Source: Puccinia triticina
Taxonomy: Eukaryota > Basidiomycota > Pucciniomycetes > Pucciniales > Pucciniaceae
Assembly: GCF_026914185.1 (NCBI RefSeq)
Contig: NC_070561.1
Coordinates: 3,782,001-3,846,000 of the forward strand
Length of the DNA: 64,000 nt
Reading direction: 5' to 3'
Below, one piece after another: positions 46,952 to 58,403 of the stretch. Below the pieces are notes generated by a model, which searched no databases, was not told where the DNA came from, and saw nothing but the letters and a program-made list of their open reading frames with translations. Position 1 is the stretch's first letter; every line of letters begins with the position of its first letter. A program made the position numbers and the translations under genes.

Positions 46952-47633
46952 TGTGGAACTCCTACCGTGCCAGGCGGTAGGCAGTTAGCTGGAGGGGAAT
47001 GGGGAAAAGAGTTTTATGTGCCCTCCGGGTGATGGGCGGGATGAGCAATGAGGATCGGTTGAGCGTTGAGGTTTTTGGGGGGGGAAAGATTTACGACGGC
47101 GTTGAGCGCGCGTCGGCGGTTTGTTGTTTTTGAGGGAAGAAGAAAACTGGGATCAAAGAAGAAGCTCTCAAGATAAATAGGATTCAGTATGGCGCTCTGG
47201 AGGACGCCGGATGATGATCAATAAGATTCTGATGGATTCCTAATTGGGATCAGCTAGGTTCCATGCCCCCCTTCCTCTGAGTTCGTGGGCGAACTCAGAC
47301 TCCAGGAAGCGCTGCGCACTGCGGACCTATCATCACGCCCTGCAGACGCGCACAAAACAAACACAACCAAAACAAAAGACAAAACAAAACTCCACAACCA
47401 AATAAAAGAAAGAAAAAAACCGACCCTCCACTCTGAAACCTACCAACGCGCGCAGAAATAGACAAGAGAACAAAAAGGAGCAAGAGAAGAAAAGAAAAAA
47501 AAAACTAATAAGAACCGCGAACTTCAACAAAACACAAGCAAAGAAATGAAATTCCTGAGACGTCTTGAGATCCACCCGCGCGCCACGCCATGATTTGAGC
47601 TGGAAAGCCGCCTGTACCATGCAGCGCACCACA
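46952..47633 (-). repeat. 5' LTR of retrotransposon 2
   Basis: 682-bp terminal repeat with TG...CA ends, nearly identical to 39607-40298, followed by the TSD GCGG at 47634-47637. Confidence 0.88.
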
Positions 47634-47898
47634 GCGGGTGTCTACTTTTGGGGGCAAAAAACGGGCAGGTACCCGCACCAGGTACCTGCTATACACGCGT
47701 GCATTTGCAATGGTCCAGATTTATATTTGAATATCTGTCTATAAACATATATTCATGTAAATACACATGTTTATACTTATATAAATTCCTGGGGTACTGG
47801 GGCGGGGAACCATTTGGGGAGCTGTGGCCGTTGTGCTTGCCTACCTCCGGTCCCGCGTCAATCAGTCCATCCCCTCTTCACTACCTCACTCCTCAACG

Positions 47899-50800
47899 AT
47901 GGGGACAAGCCGGAAGCGCCACAAGCCAACTGAATCACCTTTGTCTTCTATCTCCGGCCCAAAAAAAAGAAGCCGGGTAGTAGTTGAAGTATCCAACAAC
48001 TCTGATCAAAACAAAGATGCCTCCAACTCCAAAACTCCGGCAATCACTCAGAACTCAAGGGGCAAACAGCTTTCAGATGAACAAGAGCTCAGTAAGTTCA
48101 TTTTAGATTAATAATTTGCCCATGATTGACCCACTTTGACTTCTTTCCAGAAAAAGCTTGGAGAGTTCACGCGAATTGTCTCAGCCCATGCTATTCTTAT
48201 TTCAAAACCCCACAACTTTCTGATCAAGTGGACAAGAATGGTCACAAGATGATTTCTTACGCATGTGAAACGTAAGTTAATATTTTTTTTGTTGTTTTCC
48301 TGCCTGTACCTAATTTTGTCTTCAATTTTGTTCAGCTGTGGAACCAAAATAAACAGGCCAACCTATGAGACTTCCCCAACAAATCTAGCGAAGCATGTCG
48401 CAAACTGCACCAAGAGAGCACAGGAAGCAAATGAAACTCAGAAACTGTCGGCCCTGGGGATATCTGGGACAGGTGATATTGACCCGCATGAAGTGAGCAC
48501 CACATTTCTCTATTATCCCAAATTGATGCCAGCTTTGACTGAAGTTGATCCAATTCCAGGTACCCCAGCTGTGTGCCATTTGGTGTGCTGAAGCTGCCCG
48601 ACCATTTTTAGCCCTTGGAGACAACACTCATCAAGCCATCTTGCACCCGGTTATCCTCAAGAATCTACCAGAAAAAAGGACAGTATCAGACGATATAGGC
48701 TGTTTATATACAGCTGTACAGGAGAAGTTTATAGAATCCCTCAAGGTCAGTCTTTCCTCGCTTCTCTTTTGCATCTAATGATTTTAAACATGACCACAAT
48801 ATATATTTTGTGCCTCAATTTAGAATCATAACAGTGCAATGTATTTGGGGCTAGATGCCTGGCAGTCCCCGAATGGATTTGATATATTGGGAACGGTGAT
48901 ATACTGTCTGGTTGAAGAAGATGCCGGTGGCTTCCACTTGGAGGCAATGCTGCTTGACTTTGTCAAGCTAAATAAAAGCCATACAGGTGTGTATTTGGCT
49001 CAAACTGTCCAGCTAATTGTTGAGAAGTTTGGTGTGAAGGAAAAGGTAAGTGTTTACTTGGTCTCTTCCGTTTTTTTGCTGATTAGTTGTTTTTTCATTG
49101 GGTAGATATGTGGGATTGTCACCGACAACGCTTCAAACAACCAGACAATGATTGATACGCTCAAATCTTACAAATGGCCGCGGTTCAAGGGGCAAGTTCA
49201 TTGGATTCGATGTTTTGCTCATATCTTAAACTTGATAGCTCAGGTGATCTTGCAACCGTTTGGAAGTCACCGAAAAAATTGAGCTTCTTCCTTGCTCAAT
49301 CAGGACCAGGACTCAGATGAAGAAGAGGAAGATGGAGATTTGGTGGAGGATCCAGGTGACCAAATTCAAATGTAAGCTCATCACGTTTCAACTATCATTC
49401 CACATCTATGCATATGTCGCGTTTCAACTGATTGTTCCACATCTATGCATAGGTTTGCTCAAAGTGATTCAGGAGATGAGGAATATTTTGATTCCAAAAG
49501 ACTAGGAGAGAACATGGCTTCTGGCCTCATTGGCAAAGACAAAATTGAACTAGAGGAAGGCAATTTAAATGACATGAGCGATGAGGGCAAAGATGATCGA
49601 TACACTTCCAACTCATGCAAGCAGAGCTTATCCAAGGTAAGCAGCAATCTCCAACCAATACTTTGTTTGAATTATTACTGACATGAAACCAAAAACAGTT
49701 CCGAGCAATTTCCCAAAAGTTAAATAAGTCTCCTAATTCAAGGGCTCTTTTCAGGGAGATCTGTAGTGATCTTGATTGTTTTAAGCCACACAGTGTTGGA
49801 CGAGATGTTCGGACCCAATGGAATTCCACTTTGGATCAATTGTCAAGTATACTGCAATGCTCAGCAGCAATGTAAAATAATTCTCTTCTTATTTTTAATA
49901 TTGATTGTCCTTACTGAATTGCTAATTGGTTACCTTTAAATTTAAGCATTGAGTGGTAGAAAGATAGACACCACGGTCCTGCTCGAAGACATCACATCAA
50001 CCAAGATGATCTTTACTTAGCACAAGACCTGGTTGAGGTTCTTCAACCTTTCTATGACATGACCCTTCAAGTCTCAATTAGCGGGGCCACTTGAATTTCC
50101 GACATCGTTGTCGTCATTGACCAGATCACTAGCCATCTGTCTTCAGCCATCTCGGAAAAGCATGACAAATATGCCCCGGCCTCGGAAAAGTGTGACAAAT
50201 ATCCCCCAGCCTTGAGAAATGCCTGTTGGGCTGGACTTCAGCTCACTAATAAATACTATACTCTGACCGACTGCTCGCCATTATATTGGGTTGCTATGAG
50301 TATGTATTTTCCATTGTTTCTGCTAAACTAAGATATTACTGATTGTGGTTCTACAGTCTTGCATCCTTCATTCAAAGACAAGTACTTCAAACTCGCAAAG
50401 TGGCAACCAGAATGGATCGAAGAAGCAATCAGGCTGACTTGTGAGATGTGGGAAGCTCACTACAAACCTGCACCTCAGCCATCCGCATCACAGCAAGCAC
50501 ACCCTGGTATAAAGGTGAGTAAGATAATTATATCATAGATTCATACTTGATGAAAATTCTTGCTAACCTTCTTTCCCTCAGAACTAAAGCCTGCAAAAGG
50601 AATTCTGGCAGGTTTAATTGGCGCCTCAGAAGCTCAAGGAAGGAACACCCTGGTTGATTGGATTCACATGTGGCTCGCAGGGGGTTTGACTTTAACCAAT
50701 GAGGGACAGCCGGTGAATCCCCTCAAATGGTGGTTGCAACAACGTCGTGCAGGGAATGATCATGGCGGTCTGGTAGAGATGGCCCTTGATGTGTTAAGCT

Positions 50801-51085
50801 GTCCTGGTCAGCTTTTTGTATCTCAAATGGGGGTTGTTGATTGGTGTACTAATGGCAACACGCTTATACACAGCAACGACCGTGGATGTTGAACGATTGT
50901 TCAGTTTTGGGAGGGAATACGTTTCCGTTAGAAGGCACTGTCTCAGTGCTTCATCAGTCACCAAAGGTATGACCGTGGCGTTTTACTCCAAGACGGGGAA
51001 AATAAAACCTGGAGTGTTAAAAAACTGGAAGTTAAATAAGGAGAACCAGGCTAAGCAAAAAGGTAAGGGGAAATTGGCGAGATGA
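47899..51085 (+). pseudogene. hAT transposase (13 exons, two nonsense codons)
   Basis: Exons I can phase: 47899-48091, 48151-48271, 48336-48492, 48560-48745, 48824-49045, 49106-49243, 49304-49371, 49453-49636, 49698-49871, 49947-50299, 50357-about 50506, 50582-50806 and 50874-51085. Early exons form a BED-type zinc finger (ISYACETCGTK ... LAKHVANC). The catalytic region has LGLDAWQSPNGFD and IVTDNASNN followed by WIRCFAHILNLI. An acidic insert is encoded at 49304-49636. The C-terminal hAT dimerisation block reads NPLKWWLQQR, then ATTVDVERLFSFGREYVS. In-frame TAG (49957-49959) and TGA (50092-50094) in exon 10 disable it; both fit single C-to-T changes. It sits between the hAT ends at 39518 and 51299. 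Confidence 0.85.
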
Positions 51086-51310
51086 AGCACAAGGGTTCTT
51101 TTCTGGTGTTTTTTTTTTATTCATAAAGATAATCTCATGAAAATAAGCATGAGTTGAGTTTATGAGCTTACTTAGCCGCAAAAATAACTCCACACCTGGA
51201 GGTACCTGCCCCGGGAAGGTGCGGGTGTCCAGATTTGGGCAATTTTTGGGAAGGTACCCGCACCTGCTACAGGTACCCGGGTATCAACTGAAATCTCTAG
51301 TTCCATGCAT

Positions 51311-52670
51311 TGACAGGTGGCTGGGTTGAGACACTCCGGCCATCCGGAGGAAACAATCCCCTTGATGACCGGTCTGATGACCGGAGTAGACCAGTCATTG
51401 AGAGGGATGTATCCACTAGGGGGATGTGTCCTCTTGATGACCAGAATGCCAGTCATTGAGAGAGATGTATCCTCTTGATTACCAGTCTATTCTGTTCATC
51501 AAGAGAGATGACAAGATGTGTCCTCTTAAGGACTGGTCTATTCTGGTCATCAAGAGGGATGTGGCCTCTTGATAACCAGTCTATTCTGGTCATCAAGAGG
51601 GATGACCGGTCTATTCTGGTCATCAACAGGGATTCAGCCTCTCAATGACCGGTCATTGAGAGGGATGTAGCCTCTTGATGACCAGTCTATGCCTGTCATT
51701 GAGAGGGATGTGGCATCTTGATGACCGGTCTATTCTGGTCATCAAGAGGCTACATCCCTCCCAATGACTGGTCTATTCCAGTCATCAAGATGGATGTAGC
51801 CTCTTGATGAATGGTCTGTACAGGTCATTGAGGGGATTGTTTCCTCTGGATAGCTGGAGTGCCTCAACCCAGCTAGAGATGGCCCCTGTGAACCCAGGTA
51901 CCCACCAGCTTTTTTTCCAAAAGTTTGACACTCGCACCCGCACCCGCACCACCTGGGGCAGTCAGAACCGGTACCTGCCCCTCAAAATTTACCGGAAGGA
52001 ATATTCCTTCCAGTCAAACAGGTTCTGTAATCCCTTTGACCGGAAGGATTCCTTCCAGTCAAAGAGTTTTTGTTTGACTGGAAGGAATCCTTCCGGTCAA
52101 AGAGGTTTTGTAACCTCTTCAACTGGAAGGCCTTTCCAGTCAAAGAGGTTTTGTAACCTGTTCAACTGGAAGGCCTTTCCAGTCAAAGAGGTTTTGTAAC
52201 CTCTTCAACTGGAAGGCCTTTCCAGTCAAAGAGGTTTTGTAAACTCTTCAACTGGAAGGCCTTTCCAGTCAAAGAGGTTTTGTAACCTCTTCAACTGGAA
52301 GGCCTTCCTTCCAGTCAAAGAGGTTACAAAACCTCTTTGACTGGAAGGAATCCTTCTGGTTGAAGGGGTTACAGAACCTCTTCAACCGGAAGGAATTCTT
52401 CTGGTCAAAGGGGTTACAGAACCTCTTCAACCGGAAGGAAGGCCTTCCCAGTCCTTCCGGTTGTTGTGGCAGCCGTCACCTGCCCAAACAAGAGCGGGTA
52501 CCCACTAGAATACCCGGGTACCGGCTTGATTTCTCCCAGAAATCTAGCATCCGCACCCAAACACGCACATGCTGGCGGGTACCCGCCGACCATGGGCGGG
52601 TACCCGCCAGCAGATAGCAGGTACCCGCAACGGGTTTGTTGGGGCCATCTCTAAACCCAGCCACCTGTCA
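51311..52670. mobile_element. Fold-back/minisatellite element, interrupted by a hAT MITE
   Basis: TGACAGGTGGCTGGGTTGAG at 51311 is matched in inverse by CTCAACCCAGCC...CACCTGTCA ending at 52670, once the nested MITE 51874-52653 and one copy of its TSD are removed. The core (51340-51850) is a palindromic minisatellite of GATGACCGGTCTATTCTGG and GGTCATCAAGAGG variants, related to the CGATGACCGG repeats of the element at 2875-4416. No target duplication or gene was seen. Confidence 0.65.
51874..52653. mobile_element. hAT MITE with minisatellite body, 780 bp, 8-bp TSD
   Basis: Ends TAGAGATGGCCCC and GGGGCCATCTCTA; AACCCAGC flanks both sides (51866-51873, 52654-52661). Subterminal regions have GGTACCC words. 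The body (about 51990-52460) is an array of inverted CTTCCAGTCAAAGAGGTT units, as at 34983-35140. Confidence 0.87.
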
Positions 52671-52889
52671 CCACACGGCACCCCTGTGTGTGGATAGTTT
52701 TTTGGGGGGAGCTGGTGGTGCAACTAGAGGGGGGCCCAACATCACGTGACATTGAGTCAACAGAAATTCCTGTGCGCAATGAGTTTATCTCTAAATCTGT
52801 ATAACAAAATAAAAATTATTTGGAACATCAAAAAATCTACAAAATTCCTTGCATTCAATGATGATTTTGGAAAATCTTCAATACTGTTC

Positions 52890-53100
52890 CAAAAAAATAA
52901 TGAACAATCAGAATCAATAGACTGACATGTGAAATGAATGATAATAAATGACAAAAATTAAGTCCAAAATTCATTCTGGAATTTTGTGGGCAGTGAAAAC
53001 ACACTAAAAAGTACAAAACTGCACTGCACACAACAAAAAACTAGTGTTTGATGTGTTTTCACAGCCCATAAAATTCCAGAATGAATTTTGGACTTCGTTT
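52890..53100. repeat. Dispersed repeat with inverted segment
   Basis: 52905-52950 (AATGAACAATCAGAATCAAT...) recurs at 23450-23497 joined to 34637 onward, and inverted at 56484-56530. Immediately following, CCATAAAATTCCAGAATG near 53070 inverts AATTCATTCTGGAATTTTG near 52970. It marks the pre-insertion sequence of LTR retrotransposon 1. Confidence 0.6.
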
Positions 53101-53104
53101 TTTC

Positions 53105-53550
53105 ACTTATCCAAGTTTATTAAAGACACAGATTTTCCAGAATCCTAAAAAAAAAAAATCAAGGGTTGTCCCTTACAAAAGACCAAAATGACCAAAAAAA
53201 AATCATTGGTTTTCCCACTAATCAACAAAAATGACAAAAACAATCATGGGTTTTCCCATATCCAAAAACCCAGAGCAACAACTGCAATCCATAAAACCAG
53301 AAAATTTTCTGCAACCAAAAAAAATAGCCTTCCAACATCAGCAGAAGTGCTGTGCCACAGGCTTAGCCCCCAGCCCGCGTCAAACGCACGGTTCAAAAGG
53401 ACTGGACGTGAAGGCCCCCGGTCCGCAGAAAAGGCTGATGACCAGTGGGGGGCCCACTCTTTGCCCCTCAAGCTGCGCAAGTGCAACAGCGGAGGGGTTG
53501 AGGGTGACGGATAGCTGGAAGTGCAGCATCTCCAATCACCCTGGGGGACA
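53105..53550. repeat. Dispersed repeat, copy 1 (matches 63425-63870)
   Basis: Begins CCAAGTTTATTAAA and continues through TCAAGGGTT, CCTTCCAACATC and the GGACGTGAAGGCCCCCGG block to GTGCAACAGCGGAGGGG, all shared in order with 63425-63870. On the minus strand it ends in TTTAATAAACTTGG, which could be a polyadenylation region of a retro-copied or transposon gene. Family not identified. Confidence 0.6.
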
Positions 53551-54480
53551 CAAGACCATTGACGTTGGGTATTTAAATGCATGGCCATTCAAACACTTCA
53601 CCCAAATTACCCAAACATCAAACCTCCTGACCCATCTCCTGGCAACCTTCCCCAAAACCACCGTCCATCCACGCCACACCTATATACTAGCGGGACCCTC
53701 CACCCTTAAACGCCACGCCCATCTTCCCTCCTGTTGCAGACCCGATGTATCTGCCACGCCTCCACGGCCACCAAACTTCTTCCTTGCCAGTGATAGTTTA
53801 TATAAACGGTACCCTTCGAACTTAAACGCCACGGCCATCGGCCCCATCAGCCCCTGCAATGTTATCTGATCACAATGCCTCGTCAACCCGTTGCCGTGGC
53901 CCGATTGTTTATCCGACCACACGCGCGCGATCATATCTTTGTATTTACAATCTGCCCGTTGATACGCAATCAGGACCATATCATTCGTTTGATATTGTGG
54001 TGGCAGATGGAGGTTGCTTTTTCAGTACGGATACGTGGGCACCTTTCTTTTTCTTCTAAGCTCTGTCAGCTAACTCGCCAAACCTGAACAGCTGATCTTG
54101 TTGTGAGCTGGTCTGCAGGGTGCATGTTTTATCAGTCTCGCACCTTCCGCTTTATTATCCTTTGTAGCTGTTTTGTCCCGATGATGCCAAGGTTGCAGTC
54201 TCAATGGTCATCTTTGGAGTCGCAGAGGGTAAACAAAAGTTGCTGATCAAAGGACAGAAATAAATATTGGACCGAATTGGTAAAGTTTTTGCCAACTGGA
54301 AGGTTGTGGGGAGCCACTTCAACCTATGGACTGCTGTTCTATTCCTTTACAATCCACTTTGATCCCTTTTTACTATTGCTCAAGATCACCCCAACATGAA
54401 TCCAGCAAGCCATCAAGAAATCAATTTTCTACCAATTGATCCCATTCAAAGAAAGTGAGATGTGTTCAAGCTGCTCGGAT
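53551..54480. other. No supported gene; possible promoter-like duplication
   Basis: Two related segments, near 53683-53723 and 53808-53840, share a TATA-containing start, ACCCT.C and CCTTAAACGCCACG. A short + ORF (53875-54087) follows but has no recognisable family. Confidence 0.3.
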
Positions 54481-54552
54481 TTATCTTAAAAGCCATGGTT
54501 GAAGGCTTGTCTGATCATCTCCAGTTTAACCTCACTTGGATTGACTCCATAC

Positions 54553-54972
54553 CCACCTTCCTCAAGAAACAGTCCAACGAGGTCGGTCCAAAAGACACTC
54601 CTTGACTCCCATTCTTCCGTATCTAAACTGTAAGTCCTATCTTCTCCAGCAAACAAGGGGCATCTCCGGCAGAGAGACATAGATTGAAATGGCTTGTACT
54701 GACTCCTCCTCATTGTCGGTCATGATTGTTTTTCTCCACCAATCAACTCCATCCTCACCTCATGAACAATACCTCAAGAACCATTCCAACGAGGTCGCGC
54801 CGACAATGCGCTTGTTCCAAAAGACACACCTTGACTCCCATTCTTCTGTATCTACACTGTAAGTCCTATCTTCTCCAGAGATCAAGAGGCATCTCAGGCA
54901 GAGAGACATAGAAGGAAATGGTTTGCAATGACTCCTCCTCATTGGCGGTCATGAATGTTTTCTCCCCCAATT
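54553..54972. repeat. Two-copy tandem duplication (~200 bp each)
   Basis: 54553-54742 and 54770-54972 share TCCAACGAGGTCG, CTTGACTCCCATTCTTC, GTAAGTCCTATCTTCTCCAG, GGCAGAGAGACATAGA and TGACTCCTCCTCATTG in order. The minus strand gives similar short ORFs in both copies (EDRTYS..DTEEWESR), possibly an ancestral coding exon. Family not recognised. Confidence 0.6.
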
Positions 54973-56939
54973 GAACTCAAACACTTATATTCTCTGCTAC
55001 TTCATTGACCAAAATAACCTCCGGTGCAATCCTCTTGCCCCTGGTTTAGATCCTGGTGGTGATGGTGATGTGGAAATTTCTTGATTGACTTGGTTTTTTT
55101 GTTGTTGTTGTCATTCATGCTCTCAGACAGTAGGCTACATTTTCTCTTTCTTTCATAGTTTCATTTTTTGGTTGGTTTATTGCACCTTTCATATACTTCC
55201 TGTATTTTTGCACTCCCAATCCTCATACTTTTTCATTTTGATATTTGATGACCTGTGTCCTTTTTTTACCTCTTGCAAAAACATATGGAAAAAATGATCA
55301 AGAAACCACAATTTTTGCAATGCACAGTCAGAAGTCACATATTCACATCCTTGGAGATCAAGAGCTACTCTTCATGCAGGAAAATGTGATCTCCAAGATT
55401 CTAAGCAAGCTGGTGTGCATACTTAGTGATAAGGCCTTTTACATAAGTTTCAAGAAGCTGGCTGAGATCCCAGGATTGTGACTACAAATATTTTCCAGAC
55501 TCCGGCCAAATTTTGATTTCCTTTTTTATAAATACTGAGGCTCATCAAAGCTTGTGTGGGTGTTTGATTGAGGCCTTTTATATACATAACTGTTCATGTA
55601 GAACATCAAGAGGCTGCTGTGACTCACAGAGCAGTGGTACTTGGCTTGGGCTTCAGCTAGAGAAATCTATACCAGCCCATGCTCCTATAGGCTTCTATAT
55701 GCTCCTATGTGCTACTATAGATGCCACTAATACAGCAGAATATTGGGTGCACAGGTTCTCCCCGGGCTCAGAAGTCATTCAGTCTCCAGTGAGACATAAG
55801 ACTTTCCAATCTTTGTTCAATGCGGGTTTCCCCACTCATGATCTTTGGTACATACTACACTGTGCCTAAGTGAGTGGGAAGAAGTATTTACTGAATTTCT
55901 TTCTCTGATATTATGAGCTTGGAGCCCAACAACTGCCAATAAATGTTTCTCTTCTCTTTGAACTAAGGAGCACTGGAGATTTAATATTCCAAATCTTATA
56001 TAACAATTTACATAGAATAAAGGCGGCAAAAATCAAACTCAGAAGAATCTGAAAGGCATACAACACTTCAGAATAAGCTTCCATGTTTAAGATTGTCTTC
56101 TATTAATTGCATCTTCTAAAGTGATTTTTTGTGCAATTTCTCTGAAATAGTCAGGAATTGGGGCGGCAGGTGGTTTGAGAGGGCGCACATGTAGCCATAC
56201 ACCTACCCAGCCAGACCAATATCCCAGAAGGTAGCAAAACAGAAACCAGAGAGATACCTGATGATACATGGCCAATTTGGGTAACTATGCAGGCCACTGA
56301 AGTATGAGGATGCAGAAAAACTTGCAACCATCCATTCAAAGAAAATGGACCCTCACTGGTTTGCAGGGAGGCTTAGATTTTCACCCAAAGCTGTGTGTTT
56401 ATTTTTCAGGATTCCTGGAGGATTCTCAAATGGCCTAATATCCCCCTGCAGCGGCGAAGCCGCCTTTGCCTCTAGTTATCATTCATTTCACATGTCAGTC
56501 TATTGATTCTGATTGTTCATTATTTTTTTGAGAGTCAATCATTTTTCTATGACAGCATAATGATCAGATCCATTGATAAACATCTATCCAAGATTAGTTT
56601 TTGTTTTTCTTTCTACTGTAAACAAAGAAAAAAAAGTTACAAGTGTTTTCCTAAATGATAAGGTTTGTGACTAATATACATCTACGAAAAAAAATTGATC
56701 AACAATAATAATAGTGTTGCATTCACGTATGGGGTTGGCGAAAAAACAAAGGATCCTAAGAGGTGATAATACAACAAGAAAGAGACAAGATGTGATGATT
56801 CAGCGGACCGAAAGGAAATGGTAGATGTGAGAGAGGAATGGACAATACAGGAAAGGGAGAAGCAAAAGGAAATGGGGGATTAGGGCGGAAAGATTAGAAG
56901 GAGGGGAGTTCAGCAAGATATGCCACATTGGTCAGCTGA
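54973..56939. other. Intergenic AT-rich DNA, no gene seen
   Basis: No ORF with supporting features. An inverted copy of the 52905-52950 repeat lies at 56484-56530. Confidence 0.4.
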
Positions 56940-56945
56940 GTGCCA

Positions 56946-57602
56946 TCATATCTGGTGCTGAACATTCCGAGGACATTGAATTTGATGAGGAGGAAGAGCT
57001 GGACTGAGGGCCGGGTGATGGTGCGGTTGACGGTGGACTTCAGTGATGTTCCCGCAGGCTTTCCGCCAGGCTTGCCAGAGCGTATCAGACGGCGACTTGG
57101 CTCTGGTGGTCAGACACACAAGCATCTTATCAGAGGAGGCGAGAATGAGCAGGCCTCGAGAAGAGGGGTGGGAGGAGGAGACATACTCGTATTTGAAATG
57201 GACTCCGTAAGCAAGAATCCGCAAAGCAGCCGTTACTTTCTGTTTGGTACTGAGACCCAAAACACCACAGCAGTCCTGTTCAAAGAAATTTCAGTTCAAA
57301 TCCAGATTTTTTATTGTGAATACCATCAAAAGACAGACCCGTTTCTGCAAAAAATAATTATCATGATTAACCAAGTCGTTACTGATCCTGCTGAAGATGG
57401 TTTTTGTGATTCTAAATCTTCTCCGGAATTCGCGGTCGGTGTAAGTTGCAGTGCCAGAAAGATAATCCGACTGCAACTTGAGCTGCCCTTTGTATCGTCT
57501 TTGATCTATGCTTGGTCCTCGGGTATTGATTGGGATATCTTCTTTGTCGCTATCGGTGAAGTACTGGAGCATTTCTTCCAGCGGATCCGGCTCGGCCATC
57601 AT
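56946..57602 (-). pseudogene. PIF/Harbinger transposase N-terminal fragment joined to unidentified coding DNA
   Basis: 57602-57291 (minus) encodes RGPSIDQRRYKGQLKLQSDY, then REFRRRFRITKTIF and NDLVNHDNYFLQK. 57260-57195 continues with GLSTKQKVTAALRILAYGV, the conserved N-terminal part of Harbinger DDE transposases. The catalytic core is absent. From about 57190 the sequence changes to VHFKYEYVSSSHPSSRG, then MLVCLTTRAKSP; in another frame near 56930-57010 it reads LFLLIKFNVLGMFSTRYDG followed by TQLTNVAYLAEL. These do not fit Harbinger and may be the end of a host gene I cannot name. Confidence 0.6.
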
Positions 57603-57918
57603 CCACTGGAGGGTAGTATTGAGTTGTCAAGATGGCATTCGGGGGTGTTTTCCTAGCTATTGATCAAGCCTCCCAATGTGGCTGCCTTGCGTCTTTGGCT
57701 AAATTTCAGGTCAGTTGACCTTAACCTGACCCAACGAATGCGGTTGCCCGGTTTAGTTAGCCTAGGTCAGCTAACCTGCCCATAAACCCAGGCTTACTTA
57801 GCCTGAAAATATAGCCAACAAATGCGAATGCTCTCACGGCGTCAGTTTCTTGGTGGGTGCTCGCAGTGAATCCGTGATTGGGTTGACCAGTGGCGAGCGG
57901 GACCGAGTCGGGTGTGGC

Positions 57919-58215
57919 AATTAAGACGGCATCAGTTTGGCCCGAAGGGGTAAGGAGAGAGATGAGATCATGTGATAGAAATACAACAAAAGGAAGGCTA
58001 CTTACTTCTTCTTTTCGGTGTTCTTTGATTGATTCAACGTCATATTCATTCTCTTCTTCCTCTTCACCATCAACAACCTTGAAGAGAATGAATATGAAGT
58101 TGAATCAATCAAAGAACACCGAAAAGACATAAGCAGCCTTCCTTTTGTTATATTTCTATCACATGATCTCATCTCTCCCCTGACCCCTTTGGGCCAAACT
58201 GATGCCGTCTTAATT
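57919..58215. repeat. 297-bp near-perfect inverted repeat (long hairpin)
   Basis: AATTAAGACGGCATCAG at 57919 is mirrored by CTGATGCCGTCTTAATT ending 58215. Arms of about 130 bp match with few differences around a centre (TTCCTCTTCACCATCAACAA) near 58050-58075. No terminal motif or target duplication of a known transposon was seen. It lies about 190 bp upstream of the FunK1 gene. Confidence 0.8.
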
Positions 58216-58403
58216 CTCAGAGAGGCTTGAAAAAGCCCCGGATCAGGGTCGGCAGGCAGGACTTCCGGCCGTCAAGGAAGACATTCATGAGCTGGGTATC
58301 GAAGGGGAAGTTGGTCGGACTGGAGGCGCTGAAGATCAGGTGATCCAACTTCTCACAAACCACACCACTCCACTCCCCACCAACGCTCATCAACTCCAGC
58401 ATC

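Larger units (their letters stand above)
39607..47633 (-). mobile_element. LTR retrotransposon 2 (Ty3/gypsy), 8.0 kb
   Basis: Direct repeats at 39607-40298 and 46952-47633 begin TGTGGAACTCC and end GCACCACA. GCGG flanks both outer ends (39603-39606 and 47634-47637). Genes run on the minus strand, so 46952-47633 is the 5' LTR. Order: tRNA-Tyr-like primer region, intron-like segment A, gag-protease, segment B, a repeat-rich exon, segment C, RT-RNase H-integrase, segment D, 3' LTR. The copy is defective: a frameshift in protease, two nonsense codons in pol and a changed RT active site. Confidence 0.9.
39518..51299 (+). mobile_element. hAT DNA transposon (3.75 kb without the nested LTR element)
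   Basis: The left end TAGAGATTTCATCAGG (39518) and right end ending TGAAATCTCTA (51299) are inverted copies. Subterminal regions on both sides are rich in GGTACCTG/GGTACCCGC words. A hAT transposase gene lies between. The left subterminal part is split by LTR retrotransposon 2 (39607-47633); the pieces join at the duplicated GCGG to a sequence that matches the uninterrupted right-end copy around 51210-51230. The 8-bp flanks (CCCATTAT and GTTCCATG) do not match, so the target duplication is mutated or the ends are from different copies. Confidence 0.68.

Noticed and set aside
49260..49505. Independent + ORF (81 codons) within the hAT gene
   Set aside because: It crosses an exon-intron boundary of the transposase and uses a different frame from the acidic exon that fits the hAT gene model.
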